From positions 20,168,412-20,232,411 of the forward strand of contig CM054167.1 of NCBI GenBank assembly GCA_028751875.1: a stretch of 64,000 bases of DNA, in the 5' to 3' direction. Both the position numbers and the translations under genes were made by a program. The DNA comes from Rapana venosa. Its lineage: Eukaryota; Mollusca; Gastropoda; Neogastropoda; Muricidae. Positions within the stretch are counted from its first letter, which is position 1, and each line of letters begins with the position of its first letter. Shown here piece by piece: positions 54,235 to 62,709 of this stretch. A model generated the notes under the pieces. That model was not told where the DNA came from and did no database searches. It saw only the letters and a list, made by a program, of their open reading frames with translations.

Positions 54235-57200
54235 CAGAGAGAAAGAGAGAGATAGAGAGTTGTGAAGAGAGATTTTCAGGTTGTTTTTTCTTCTTCTCCA
54301 GTATGAATAGTATTCTTAGCTTTAGAAATTTAGAGCTGAAAATTCTATCTTTTCCTCCTCACTGTCTGTTTCTGTTTCGTATGCTTTTCGTCATGTTTTT
54401 GTTGTTGAACATTGCGTCTTCTCCTTCACAAAGTATTCTCATGCCTTTATCAACTGTGACGCTTGACCATATAATACGTTGCATTGCACCAAGGATCAAT
54501 TTTTTTATTATCGATATGTTATTAATCTGCAATAAAAAGGGCTATTCAATACAAAACAGATTGAAAATCAAACAATTCTATGAAAAGCTATGACAAATTG
54601 AAATGATATACTGCAGGACATGACAAAATGAGAAACTGACAAGTTTAGCATTGTAATAGATAGTCACAATGAGGGCTTGGGTATTCTTAAAATATGTTTT
54701 AAAAGCAAAACGAAACAAAATTATGCCTTGATATTTCCAATTACAAGGTAGATTAAAGGCTGTAGTTTCACAGTCATTCAAAACCTCAAAATCGACAACC
54801 TGACCCCTACCCACCTGCACAAAACGGCTCTTAGCAGGAAAAGTGGGTCAGGTGCAAAGCGACTCATTTTGTGGTGGAGTGTCACATATAGGCTTTGCCA
54901 CATTCTTTGTTGCTTTGACAATGACAATGACAAATTCTTTTATTTCGAGGATAATGAATAAGCACACATGTGCTTTTTTACATCCAGTCCCCGCCCGTAG
55001 GGATACATCTTAATAATAATAACCCAACACTTATACAGTCTCACAATAGAAACAAGGGGAAATAACCCTTTTCAAAACAGCTCCCCCCCCAACAACCGCC
55101 TTCCCCCCCCCCCCCAAAAGCAAGCAAATAAAAGAAAACCCTAAAAACACCCCACCCCACCCCCACCCCCCAAAAAACCCTAACCAAAACAAACAAACAA
55201 AAGAGAAAGAAAAACCAAACCAACAAAAGAAGATAAAAAACAGACAAACAACAACAACAAGAACAACAACAGAGCCAAGAAAAATAACACAACCAACCTT
55301 AATAAGTCATAAAGATAAACATCTACACATTGTCAGATGGTACACATACTTGTTACACATAACTATAAGATATTAAAATAGGGCACTCTAACTATAAGAT
55401 ATTAAAATAGGGCACTCATTAAAACTTAAGTACAGAGGCAAGTCCAATAAAGTATTGAAAATATAAAATATGATTCCATCATCAGGATACACTATAACTA
55501 TAAGCAAGACGATAAAAGGTGAGACAGAGACAGAGAGTGTGTGTGTGTGTATTTCAGAGATAATATCCAATATATAATCCCAAAACAGTCAGCTGTTCTG
55601 TTGTCAGTGTGGTGGTGAGGCAGTGATGATAGAATGATAAACACGGGGGATCAGGGCAGAGTGTACTACAGTGTTTGTGTAGCAGTTCAGCTTCGTCTGT
55701 GGTTGGGTTTTTTATGTGAAAGTTTGTGTGTACATGTGTGTGTGTTGTGTGTGTGTATGTAATAATAATAATATATGGAATTTATATAGCGCTGAATCTT
55801 GTAAAACAAACAAATCGAAGCGCTTGTGTGTGTGTGTGTGTTGTACGAGTTACTCTGTATGTCTGTGTGTGTACGTGTGTGTGTGTGTGTGCTGTGCGAG
55901 TTACTCTGTATGTCTGTGTGTGTTATTTATTTTATTTTATTTTATTTTATTCTTATGTATTGAAGATAATAGAATAAGCACCTGTGTGCTTTTTTAATCC
56001 AGTCCCCATGTGTATGCGGTTTTGTCAATTCTGTCATCTGTTCCCTGTCATCTGTGTGTGTGTGTGTTTGCGTGCGAGCACACAAGCACATGCACATGCG
56101 CAGCACAATGAGATTCAATTTTAAACTTGTTTTTTTTCAGTGTGGCGGATTTGTATAAATTGCAAGTTGAAATCATAATACTATTTCTGTGTTATGTTTT
56201 TCAGGGTGGAATTCACAAAGCTGGCATCTGAGCCTGGAGTCTTGAACTTAGGACAGGTATATTATTTATTATTATTATTATTATTTTGTATTAGTGTTGG
56301 AGCACTATTAATACAGGGGGACAGGGTAGCTCAGTGGTCAGAGCACTCGCTTTCCCCCAGCCAAGGTTAAGCAGCATGGAGCGTGGTTACCACTTGGATG
56401 GGAAGAAAGTAAAAATCCAAAACCAAACCAACTACACAACACACACGCTCGCACACACTTGTACACACACACACACACACACGCACGCACACACACACAC
56501 ACCAGATTCAAAGCGTGTTGGGGTCGATATCATATCAACCCATATGTGGATCAATGCTTACACATGTACTCTGAAAACTTGGGTCATATCTGATTTTAAT
56601 GACAAGAATAACGTCAGTGACACTTAAATCACTCTCTTTAAGTTTACAAGTCGTGTTCTGAACTTTTATTCATGAAATGTCTTTTTATGTGTGTATGTGT
56701 GTGTTCTTTCTTTAATTTAATGTCTTTATACATGAAGCGATATCAGACAAGAGTGTGTGTTGTGTGCGCGTGCATGCATGTGTGCGTGCGTGCACATGCG
56801 TGCCTGTATGTAAAGCAATTGATGATGAGAATTTTTTTATCCTCGAGGATAATGGAATAAGCACTCATGTGCTTTTTTACATCCAGTCCCCATGTGTATG
56901 TGGTTTTGTAAATTTTGTCATCTTTTCCCACCGGCACACAGTGGCCTACTCTTTCGAAACAGGGTTTAACGTGTGCATAAGATGTTCTGCCATCAGCACC
57001 TGGGCTTTATCACAGTTCTTGATTAAACCATTGACGCTGAGGGCAACAGCAAAGTGAGAGGCTGTATGACCAGTGGCTTTCCCACTCATGGAATTCCACT
57101 TTACAGCTTAGTCTTTAGTGATCGACTATGAACTCTCTGACTAGGAGGCTTGACTCGCACAGTCCTTATGTGCTGCAGCCCTGGGGGCTGGTTGGCCTTT

Positions 57201-57752
57201 GGAGAACATCTCCAACGCTGACTGTCCTTACGCCCACTTGGCCGAGAGAGTGGGGATGTACTGTGGGCAAGGCATCTCCGCTATAATCAAATTTCTGCCC
57301 AGTTTCTAAAACAGCAGCTGCCTCCTCTGCTGTTTTGGAGGTCATCGTCGGACACGACGGACAAACATACAAGATGTTCTGCATGCGTTCGCACACGGTA
57401 CCTCGGTTTATAGTCTCATCCGAAGGACTTTGACATTCAGTTCGATTTTGTGTGTGTGTGTGTGTTTCAGGGTTTTCCTGACTTCCAGGCTCCAGAGCAT
57501 GTGGTATCCAGTCTGCAAAAGGCCGTCTCCTCTGGTGGCAAACTCATACATCAGTACACCAGACCCTTCGTGAGTGCTCCCCTCTTCACCTGTACCACCT
57601 GGGGTTTTAATAATAATAACAATAATAATAACAATAATAATAAATGTGTGGAATTTATATAGCGCTGAATCTTGTAAAGCAACAAATTTGTTTTGTTTTG
57701 TTTAATGTCCATTCACTACTTGGTGATAAGGACACACCCGCATTCAAAGCAA

Positions 57753-57832
<80 letters not shown>

Positions 57833-58344
57833 TTAATGTACAAATCAAAGCGCTCAGATGACTTTTTTTGTTTTTTAAATATTGAGAATAATGGAATAAG
57901 CACTCATGTGCTTTTTTTTTTACATCCAGTCCCCGTTTGTATGCGGTTTTAAAGAGAGAGAGAGGGGGAGGGAGAGAGAGGGAGGGAGAGAGAGTGGGTG
58001 TGAGTGTGAGTGTGTGGATGTGTGTTTGTGTGTGTGTGCTTTTGTGTTTTTGTGTGGATGTGTGTATGTTGTGTGTATGTGTGCGTGCGTGTATGTGTGT
58101 GTATGTCTGTTTGCAGGTCTGGTATTAGAGAGGGAGAGAAAGAGAGGGAGGGAGAGAGAGGGAGAAGCAGGCAGGTCTGGTATTAGAGAGGGAGAGAAAG
58201 AGAGGGAGGGAGGGGGAGAGAGAGGGAGGGAGCAGGTCTGGTATTAGAGAGGGGGAGATGACATGATGGAATGACATCAATCTCAATTATACGTCGTTGT
58301 GAAACTTTGATACACACACACACACACAACACACACACACACAC

Positions 58345-58402
<58 letters not shown>

Positions 58403-60145
58403 TGAAGACACTAAAAAAAACCCTACACAAATCAAGACACTGTCAGGTCTGAACTTAAAAACCTGGGCGGTCATAAAAGTCTTCCGACCTTATTTTGCCA
58501 GATGTCGCTGCCAAGATTGGAATCCATACATTCACAGGCCCAAAGGATGGAAGTCGGAACAGTTTTAACAATGGACGCTATATGTTTTGTCCGTCGTGTC
58601 CGACGATGACCTCCAAAACAGCAGAGGAGGCAGCTGCTGTTTTGGAAACTGGGCAGAAATTTGATTCTAGTGGAGATGCCTTGCCCACAGTACATCCCCA
58701 CTCTCTCGGCCAAGTGGGCATAAGGACAGTCAGCATTGGAGATTTTTCTCCAAAGGCCAACCAGCCCCCAGGGCTGCAGCACATAAGGACTGTGCGAGTC
58801 AGGCCTCCTAGTCAGAGAGTCATAGTCGATCACTAAAGACTAAGCTGTAAAGTGGAATTCCATGGGTGGGAAAGAAAGCCACTGGTCATACAGCCTCTCA
58901 CTTTGCTGTTGCCCCCAGCGTCAATGGTTTAATCAAGAACTGTGATAAAGCCCAGGCGCTGACGGCACAGCCGAGTGGTTAAGATCATTCACTTTCAATC
59001 CCACGGGTCCATGAAGTCCTGGGTTTGAATCTTGGTGGTGTCTGGTGAGTGAAGGGTGAAGATTTTTACCATCTCCCAGGTCAACTTTAAGTGCAGACCT
59101 GCCAGTGCCTTAATTTCCTTCGTGTATAATACAAATGCAGACGATCAGATACGCACATTAAAGACGTCCTCGTTAAATTATGTCGCCGTTCAGTGGGATG
59201 CGTAAATATGAACATACCCAGCATGCATCCCTGAAGTCGGAATGTGACATCTGGAAATAAAAAAATTTTCCAGATGGTTCCAGATTGGTGGGCAAAAATT
59301 GTCACATATGATATGCAAAAATCTCTTCATTGGTGAACCTCGGAGATCTAGCCAAGAAATTTTTAAAAAACACCACCCTACAACAACAAAACCATCGTAT
59401 AACTACTTGGCTATAGCATCCATTCATCCATCCATCCATCCCTCCATTCTTCCATCAATCCATTCATTTATCCATCCATCCATTCATCTGTCCATTCATC
59501 AATCCATCCATCAATCAGTTCAGTCATCCATTCATCCATCCATCCATCCATTCATCTATCCATCCATCCCTCCCTCCATTCTTCTATCAATCCATCCATC
59601 CATTCATCTGTCCATTCATCAATCCATCCATCAATCAGTCCAGTCATCCATTCATCCATCCATCCATTCATCTATCCATCCATCCCTCCCTCCATTCTTC
59701 TATCAATCCATCCATCCATTCATCTGTCCATTCATCAATCCATCCATCAATCAGTTCAGTCATCCATTCATCCATCCATCCATCCATTCATCTATCCATC
59801 CATCCCTCCCTCCATTCTTCTATCAATCCATCCATCCATCCATCCATCCATTCATCAATCCATTCATTCATCCATCCATCAATTCATCCATCCACCCACC
59901 CACCCACTCACCCACCCACCCAGCCATCCACTCACTCATTCGTCTGAGACTATAAACCGAGGCCCCGTGTGCGAACGCACGCAGAACATCTTGCGCACAC
60001 GTTAAATCCTGTTCCGCTTTTCGTAAGAGTAGGCCATCGTGTGCCGGTGGGAACAGATGACAGACTTCACAAATCCGCACACATACGGGGACTGGATGTA
60101 AAAAAGCACATAAGTGCTTATTCCATTATCCTCGATATAAAAGAA

Positions 60146-60184
<39 letters not shown>

Positions 60185-60371
60185 AGTATTGCCTCCTCTC
60201 TCCTCCTCCCCCACCCGGCAGGGCCACCCCAAGCTGGTGAAGGCGCTGAGCAGCGTGTACTCTCCCCTGCTGAAGAGGGAGTTGCTTCCCATGACGGAGG
60301 TGCTGGTGTCTGTGGGGGCCTACGGGGCGCTGTTCTGCATCGTGCAGGGCCACGTCAACCCCGGCGATGAG
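45595..60371 (+). CDS. Kynurenine/glutamine transaminase (KYAT1/KYAT3 family), 5' five exons; continues past window
   Basis: The exons are 45595-45762, 51086-51147, 56205-56256, 57471-57569 and 60222-60371, with agreeing phases. The 177 residues read a presequence, then K-N-V-W-V-E-F-T-K-L-A, N-L-G-Q-G-F-P-D-F, H-Q-Y-T-R and [10 protein letters not shown], then [13 protein letters not shown] and G-D-E. These are the N-terminal landmarks of kynurenine aminotransferases, PLP enzymes that transaminate kynurenine to kynurenic acid and use glutamine or other amino acids and oxo-acids. The usual N-Q-Y-T-R has H for N. The lysine that binds PLP and the C-terminal half lie to the right of 64000. The mitochondrial-type presequence favours KYAT3 over the mainly cytosolic KYAT1. 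Confidence 0.88.
46225..46490. repeat. Tandem repeat of about 60 bp, four units
   Basis: Units carry ATTAATTAATAACAAATTAA, CAGCAACAAAACTTTATTGT and AGAACGATGTAGCATGG. They lie in gene 2 intron 1. Confidence 0.9.
46500..48230. other. Gene 2 intron 1, unassigned stretch
   Basis: Holds a partial repeat-family-F block (46500-46610, GGAATTCCCTCTTTTCTATC) and a GT tract at 47545-47635. No exon with coding character and good splice sites is seen. Confidence 0.5.
48238..48535 (-). mobile_element. SINE-B3, composite tRNA/5S-like SINE
   Basis: Reverse orientation. It carries GGTAAAGGTGTCCCATAAC at the 3' end, TACCCATTTACAGCTGGGTG, GGTCACCATCCAAGTGGTAA (the 5S-like C-box region) and GCTGCTTAA, then a head region ending TGGAGCTATTCCGTCCC. 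It diverges slightly from B1 and B2. Confidence 0.85.
49185..49600 (+). mobile_element. SINE-A variant
   Basis: The head GTGGCAGGATGGTTAAGACG with B box GGGTTTGATTCCCAGCC matches the 16472 copy. The body is partly deleted (TGGGATGAGAC then GAACATCTTGC), and it ends with the GGTAAACCTCAGAGCTCTAG type tail. Confidence 0.78.
49840..50006. repeat. (ATCT)n microsatellite
   Basis: About 165 bp of ATCT with sparse CTGT and ATCG variants, joined directly to a SINE-A tail. Confidence 0.95.
50010..50340 (-). mobile_element. SINE-A, full length, best-preserved minus copy
   Basis: In reverse it runs from TTTATATTGAGGATAATGGA through GGCCTACTCTCACGAAAAGC and AATCTCATCCGAAGGTC to GGGAATCGAACCCAGGTCGT and TAACCACTAGGCCATCCCG. 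Both tRNA-like boxes are present. A second tRNA-like head (about 50345-50430) follows. Confidence 0.88.
50495..50720. repeat. Interspersed repeat family F
   Basis: Shares AATTTCCTCTTTTCTATCCC and GTTTCTGCCTTGTTCCTTT with 15800-15850, preceded by ATAGCATCCCCACC as in that copy. No protein similarity seen. Confidence 0.65.
51086..51147 (+). CDS. Gene 2 exon 2, start of mature transaminase
   Basis: A 62-nt exon from GTTGCAG to GTCTG|GTAAGT, phase 0 in and 2 out. It reads [20 protein letters not shown] and the first two bases of W. K-N-V-W is the conserved start of the family fold. The second codon is an ATG that could start a form lacking the presequence. Confidence 0.88.
51163..51540 (+). mobile_element. 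SINE-A, full length, 15 bp past exon 2
   Basis: Head GGGATAGCCTAGTGGTTAGA, B box GGGTTCGATTCCCGTTC, body TCCTTCGGATGAGACTATAA, tail GGGACTGGATGTAAAAAAAG and CTCGATATAAAAGAATA followed by AAATA repeats. It is the cleanest plus-strand copy in the window. Confidence 0.9.
51596..51735 (+). mobile_element. SINE-D head fragment
   Basis: The head GGGAGCTTTAGCCGAGTGGT and GAGGGTTCAGATCTTG fit the SINE-D tRNA-like region, followed by GGTGTCTGGTG. The rest is missing. Confidence 0.6.
51805..51935. repeat. ATT/ATC trinucleotide tract
   Basis: About 130 bp of ATC and ATT triplets that lead into a SINE-A tail. Confidence 0.92.
51937..52275 (-). mobile_element. SINE-A, full length
   Basis: In reverse it runs from TTGAGGATAATGGAATAAAC through CACAATGGCCTACTC and GTCTCATCCGAAGGAC to GAGATTAGAACCCAGGTTAG and AACTACCAGGCTGTCCCGT. 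Confidence 0.85.
52617..53200 (-). pseudogene. LINE-1w ORF2 C-terminal remnant, frameshifted
   Basis: Two overlapping minus-strand frames give [20 protein letters not shown] then [12 protein letters not shown] and [11 protein letters not shown]. This is the usual C-terminal region of non-LTR reverse-transcriptase proteins. The frames change near 52810-52850, and the part upstream of 52990 is broken by stops. The 3' end is shared with 6677, 10540 and 43545. Confidence 0.85.
53201..53640. other. Gene 2 intron 2, unassigned
   Basis: Mostly unique sequence. A SINE-variant tail motif (GGTAAACCTTGAAGCTATGG) occurs near 53571. Confidence 0.5.
53648..53967 (-). mobile_element. SINE-A, full length
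   Basis: In reverse it runs from TTTGAGGATAGTGAAATAAG through CACAATGGCCTATTC and CAGTCTCATCCGAAGGAC to GAGATTCAAACCCAGGTCAG and CCACCAGGCTATCC. It is followed by a GA/GACA tract. Confidence 0.85.
53860..54260. repeat. Direct duplication of SINE-A head plus (GACA)n tract
   Basis: The block from GTCGGCACTGATGATAACTC to the GAGAGACAGACAGA tract (about 53862-54062) is repeated at about 54076-54258 with one or two substitutions, implying a recent local duplication of about 200 bp. Confidence 0.85.
54261..54930. other. Gene 2 intron 2, unassigned
   Basis: No repeat family, exon or RNA gene was recognised in this stretch. Confidence 0.45.
54935..55025 (-). mobile_element. SINE-A tail scrap
   Basis: Carries ATTTCGAGGATAATGAATAA, ACATCCAGTCCCCGCCCGTA and ACATCTTAATAATAATAACC. 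The same 90-bp arrangement occurs at about 36938-37030, so the two were probably copied as one unit. Confidence 0.75.
55765..55830. repeat. Short interspersed TATAGCGCTGAATC motif repeat
   Basis: TAATAATAATAATATATGGA, TTTATATAGCGCTGAATCTT and CAAATCGAAGCGCTTG, as at 30700-30790. Confidence 0.75.
55955..56055 (-). mobile_element. SINE-A tail fragment
   Basis: Carries GAAGATAATAGAATAAGCAC, AATCCAGTCCCCATGTG and TTCTGTCATCTGTTCCC, after an ATTTT-rich tract. Confidence 0.75.
56205..56256 (+). CDS. Gene 2 exon 3
   Basis: A 52-nt exon from TTTTTCAG to GGACAG|GTATAT, phase 2 in and 0 out. It reads [18 protein letters not shown], the conserved strand and loop before G-F-P-D-F. Confidence 0.93.
56316..56402 (+). 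mobile_element. SINE-B4, truncated tRNA/5S-like SINE
   Basis: Only the head (GGGTAGCTCAGTGGTCAGAG) and the 5S-like part (GTTAAGCAGC, CACTTGGATGGG) remain. The sequence then changes to unrelated DNA and a CA tract. Confidence 0.8.
56840..57435 (-). mobile_element. SINE-A interrupted by an element-G insertion
   Basis: The SINE-A tail and body run from 56840 to 56990 and resume at 57371 with AAGATGTTCTGCATGCG and ATAGTCTCATCCGAAGGAC. The 12-bp AAGATGTTCTGC is present on both sides of the insert, at 56979-56990 and 57371-57382. Confidence 0.85.
56991..57370 (-). mobile_element. Element G, copy 1 (unnamed, ~380 bp)
   Basis: A 380-bp insert in SINE-A with a perfect 12-bp target duplication. Its reverse complement is nearly identical to 58580-58964 (copy 2). 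The insert length and target duplication fit a retroposed SINE-like element. I see no clear pol III boxes and do not recognise the family. On the minus strand a short frame reads [12 protein letters not shown] and V-H-P-H-S-L-G-Q-V, but it ends differently from copy 2. Confidence 0.8.
57471..57569 (+). CDS. Gene 2 exon 4
   Basis: 99 nt, phase 0 at both ends, from GTGTTTCAG to CCCTTC|GTGAGT. It encodes [15 protein letters not shown] and L-I-H-Q-Y-T-R-P-F. The acceptor tract is (TG)n followed by TTTCAG. The exon lies between two inverted copies of element G. Confidence 0.93.
57605..57690. repeat. Short interspersed TATAGCGCTGAATC motif repeat
   Basis: AATAATAATAACAATAATAA followed by GAATTTATATAGCGCTGAAT, as at 55765. 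It is separated by a (CT)n insertion from its ending at about 57842 (CAAATCAAAGCGCTCAG). Confidence 0.7.
57755..57833. repeat. (CT)n microsatellite
   Basis: About 78 bp of CT with one break. Confidence 0.97.
57880..57952 (-). mobile_element. SINE-A tail scrap
   Basis: Carries GAGAATAATGGAATAAGCAC and ACATCCAGTCCCCGTTTG, cut by a GA tract. Confidence 0.75.
57950..58255. repeat. GA-rich tandem repeats with GCAGGTCTGGTATTAGAG
   Basis: Three units of GCAGGTCTGGTATTAGAG followed by GGGAGAGAAAGAGAG-type tracts (58114-58250), after a GT-rich stretch. Confidence 0.85.
58310..58402. repeat. (CA)n microsatellite
   Basis: About 90 bp of CA with two AACA breaks. Confidence 0.97.
58580..58964 (+). mobile_element. 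Element G, copy 2 (inverted partner)
   Basis: Nearly identical to the reverse complement of 56991-57370. A frame from 58495 to 58836 (113 codons) runs through it, with [14 protein letters not shown] and [11 protein letters not shown]. Copy 1 shifts after the shared part, so I do not call this a gene. It abuts a SINE-D head on the right, and no target duplication is evident here. Confidence 0.8.
58965..59365 (+). mobile_element. SINE-D, full length
   Basis: Head CACAGCCGAGTGGTTAAGAT, B-box region TGGGTTTGAATCTTGG, then GTGAAGATTTTTACCATCTC, CAGACCTGCCAGTGCCTTAA and ACATACCCAGCATGCATCCC, with a CATTGGTGAACCTCGGAG end. Confidence 0.85.
59400..59940. repeat. (ATCC)n array with higher-order units of about 125-130 bp
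   Basis: CATC/CATT tetranucleotides carry marker variants (CCCTCCATTCTTC, CATCTGTCCATTCATC, CAATCAGTTCAGTCATCC) that recur in the same order three to four times. This indicates duplication of whole blocks. It ends in CCACCCACCC before a SINE-A. Confidence 0.92.
59945..60185 (+). mobile_element. SINE-A, 5'-truncated, 37 bp before exon 5
   Basis: It starts at TCTGAGACTATAAACCGAGG, continues through CGCACGCAGAACATCTTGCG and GGGACTGGATGTAAAAAAGC to CGATATAAAAGAATAAATAA, and ends in AAATA repeats. The head is replaced by the ATCC array. Confidence 0.88.
60222..60371 (+). CDS. Gene 2 exon 5 (last exon in window)
   Basis: 150 nt, phase 0 at both ends, from CCCGGCAG to GATGAG|GTCAGT. It encodes [13 protein letters not shown] and [16 protein letters not shown], ending N-P-G-D-E. 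In the family G-D-E-V-I-I then leads into the substrate-binding half, which lies off the window. Confidence 0.93.
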
Positions 60372-60387
60372 GTCAGTCTGGCTGCCG

Positions 60388-61646
60388 TGGGGGTGGGAGG
60401 GGAGGGAGGGGGGGGGGGGGGGGGGGGGGGGGGGTATGTGGATGTTGCTGGCTGGCTCTGTGTGGGTGGGTGTATGTGTGTGTGTGTGGGGGGGGGGGTG
60501 TTTGTGTGTGGCTGTGTGTGTGTGTATGGCTGTGTGTGTGTATGGCTGTGTGTGTGTGTGTGTGGCTCATTGTGTGGCTGTCTCTCTGTGTGTGTGTGGC
60601 TGACTGTCTGTGTGGCTGTTTGTGTGTGGCTGACTGACTGTGTGGCTGTCTTTCTGTGTGTGTGGCTCACTGTCTGTGTGGCTGTTTGTGTGTGTGTGTG
60701 GCTTGTTGTGTGTGTGTGTGTGTGTGTGGCTTGTTTGTGTGTGTGTGTGTGTGTGGCTGTTTGTGTGTGTGTGGCTGTTTGTGTGTGTGTGTGTGGCTGT
60801 TTGTGTGTGTGTGTGTGTGGCTGTTTGTGTTGTGTGTGTTTGTGTGGCTGTTTGTGTGTGTGTGTGTGGCTGTTTGTGTGTGTGTGTGGCTGTTTTGTGT
60901 GTGTGTGTGGCTGTTTGTGTGTGTGTGTGTGTGGCTGTTGTGTTGTGTGGCTGTTTGTGTGTGGCTGTTTGTGTGTGTGTGTGGCTGTTTGTGTGTGTGT
61001 GTGTGTGGCTGTTTGTGTGTGTGTGTGTGTGCTGTTGTGTGTTGTGTGGCTGTTGTGTTTGTGCTTGTGTGTGTGGTGTTGTGTGTGTGTGTGTGGCTGT
61101 TTGTGTGTGTGTGTGTGGCTGTTTGTGTGTGTGTGTGTGTGGCTGTTGTGTGTGCTGTTTGTTGTGTGTGTGTGGGGCTGTTTGTGTGTGTGTGCTGTGT
61201 GTGTGTGTGTGTGTGGCTGTTTGTGTGTGTGTGTGGTTGTGGCTGTTTGTGTGTGGCTGTCTTGTGTGTGTGTGTGTGGCTGTGGTGTGTGTGTGACTGT
61301 TGTGGCTGTTGTGTGTGTGCTGTTGTGTGTGGCTGTCTGTGTGTGTGGCTGTCTGTGTGTGTGTGGCTGTGTTGTGTGGCTGTGTGTGTGTTGTGTGTGT
61401 GTGTGTGTTGTGTGTGGCTGTGTGTGTGTGTGGCTGTGTGTGTGTGTGTGGCTGTGTGTGTTGTGTGGCTGTGTGTGGTGTGGGGCTGTTGTGTGTGGCT
61501 GTTGTGTGTGGCCTGTTGGTGTGTGCTGTGTGTGTGTGTGTGTGCTGTGTTGTGTGTGTGTGTGTGTGTGTGTGTGTGGCTGTTGTTGGTGTGTGTGCTG
61601 TGTGTGCTGTCTGTGTGTGTGTGTGGCTGTGTGTGTGTGTTGTGTG

Positions 61647-61678
<32 letters not shown>

Positions 61679-61958
61679 TGGTGTGTGTGTGTGTTGTGTG
61701 TGCTGTCGTGTGTGTGTGTGTGGCTGTGTGTGTGTGTGTGTGCTGTTGGCTGTTGGCTGGTGTGTGTGTGGTGTGTGTGGTGGCTGTGTGTGTGGTGTGT
61801 GTGTGGCTGTTGTGTGTGGTGTGGCTGTCTGTGTGTGTGTGTGTGTGGTGTTGTGTGTGTAGCTGTTTGTGTGTGTGGCTGACTGCTGTGTGGCTGTCTG
61901 TGTGTGTGTGTGGCTGTTTGTGTGTGGCTGACTGTGGGTTTTCTGTGTGTGTGTGTGT

Positions 61959-62010
<52 letters not shown>

Positions 62011-62160
62011 CTGTGTGTAGCTGTCTGTCTGACTGGCTGGCTGTCAGTTTGGCTGTCTGCAGGAGGAAGGAGAGATGTGTGGTGGGGGGGGGGGGGGGGT
62101 GGAGGGGTGTGTGTGTGGATGTGTGTGTGTGTGTGTGTTTAGGGATGGAGAGTGTGTGTG
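60388..62160. repeat. Poly(G) run then ~1.7 kb (GT)n/GGCTGT array
   Basis: A run of about 30 G (60402-60434) is followed by GTGTGTGTGGCTGTTTGTGT-type units of variable length. The very long open frames (over 500 codons of Cys/Val/Trp or Thr/His) on both strands are artefacts of the repeat. Confidence 0.97.
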
Positions 62161-62709
62161 AAAAAGTCAAATGTTTACTTTCAAAAGGTACATTGAATAA
62201 GCAATACATTTACTCTTTTTCATTCCCCCCCGGTGAGTATATGTAGGTGTGGGTGTGTGCGCGCATGCGTGCGTGCATGCATGCGTGTGTGTGTGCGTGT
62301 TACTGAAAATGAGGATTGGACAAATATTTTCATATTTTTTTTATATCTTCTCTTTTTGTTTGTTTGTTAAAAACAGTCACACACGGGTATGTTCCAAGGT
62401 TTGCCAGAAGGGCCATGCATGCAAGCATTCACGCACTCACTCACAGATACACACACTGAGGATTTTGCGTATGCAAACTTTTTCCCCCCATCACCATGAA
62501 GGTAGCTGCATTCCGACTTCAGAGATAGACAAGATTTCAACCTGGGACCTCTTGAATTTCAACAGTGGTGTGTCACAGCTCAGCCACAACTCCTCCCTGT
62601 ATATGTTTCAAAGGCGGCGATTTATGCATTGCATCCAGTGCATCTCTTCTCCCATTGTGTGTGACAGACCTGTGTATGAGCCGCTGTTAACACACTTGAC
62701 TTACTTGAC

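Noticed and set aside
58495..58836. 113-codon frame in element G as a separate gene
   Set aside because: The other copy of the element shifts frame after the shared part, and there is no start or splice context. It is kept only as a note under element G.
60189..62209. Open frames of over 500 codons on both strands
   Set aside because: They consist of Cys/Val/Trp or Thr/His strings from a GT array. Only the first 150 nt (60222-60371) is a real exon.
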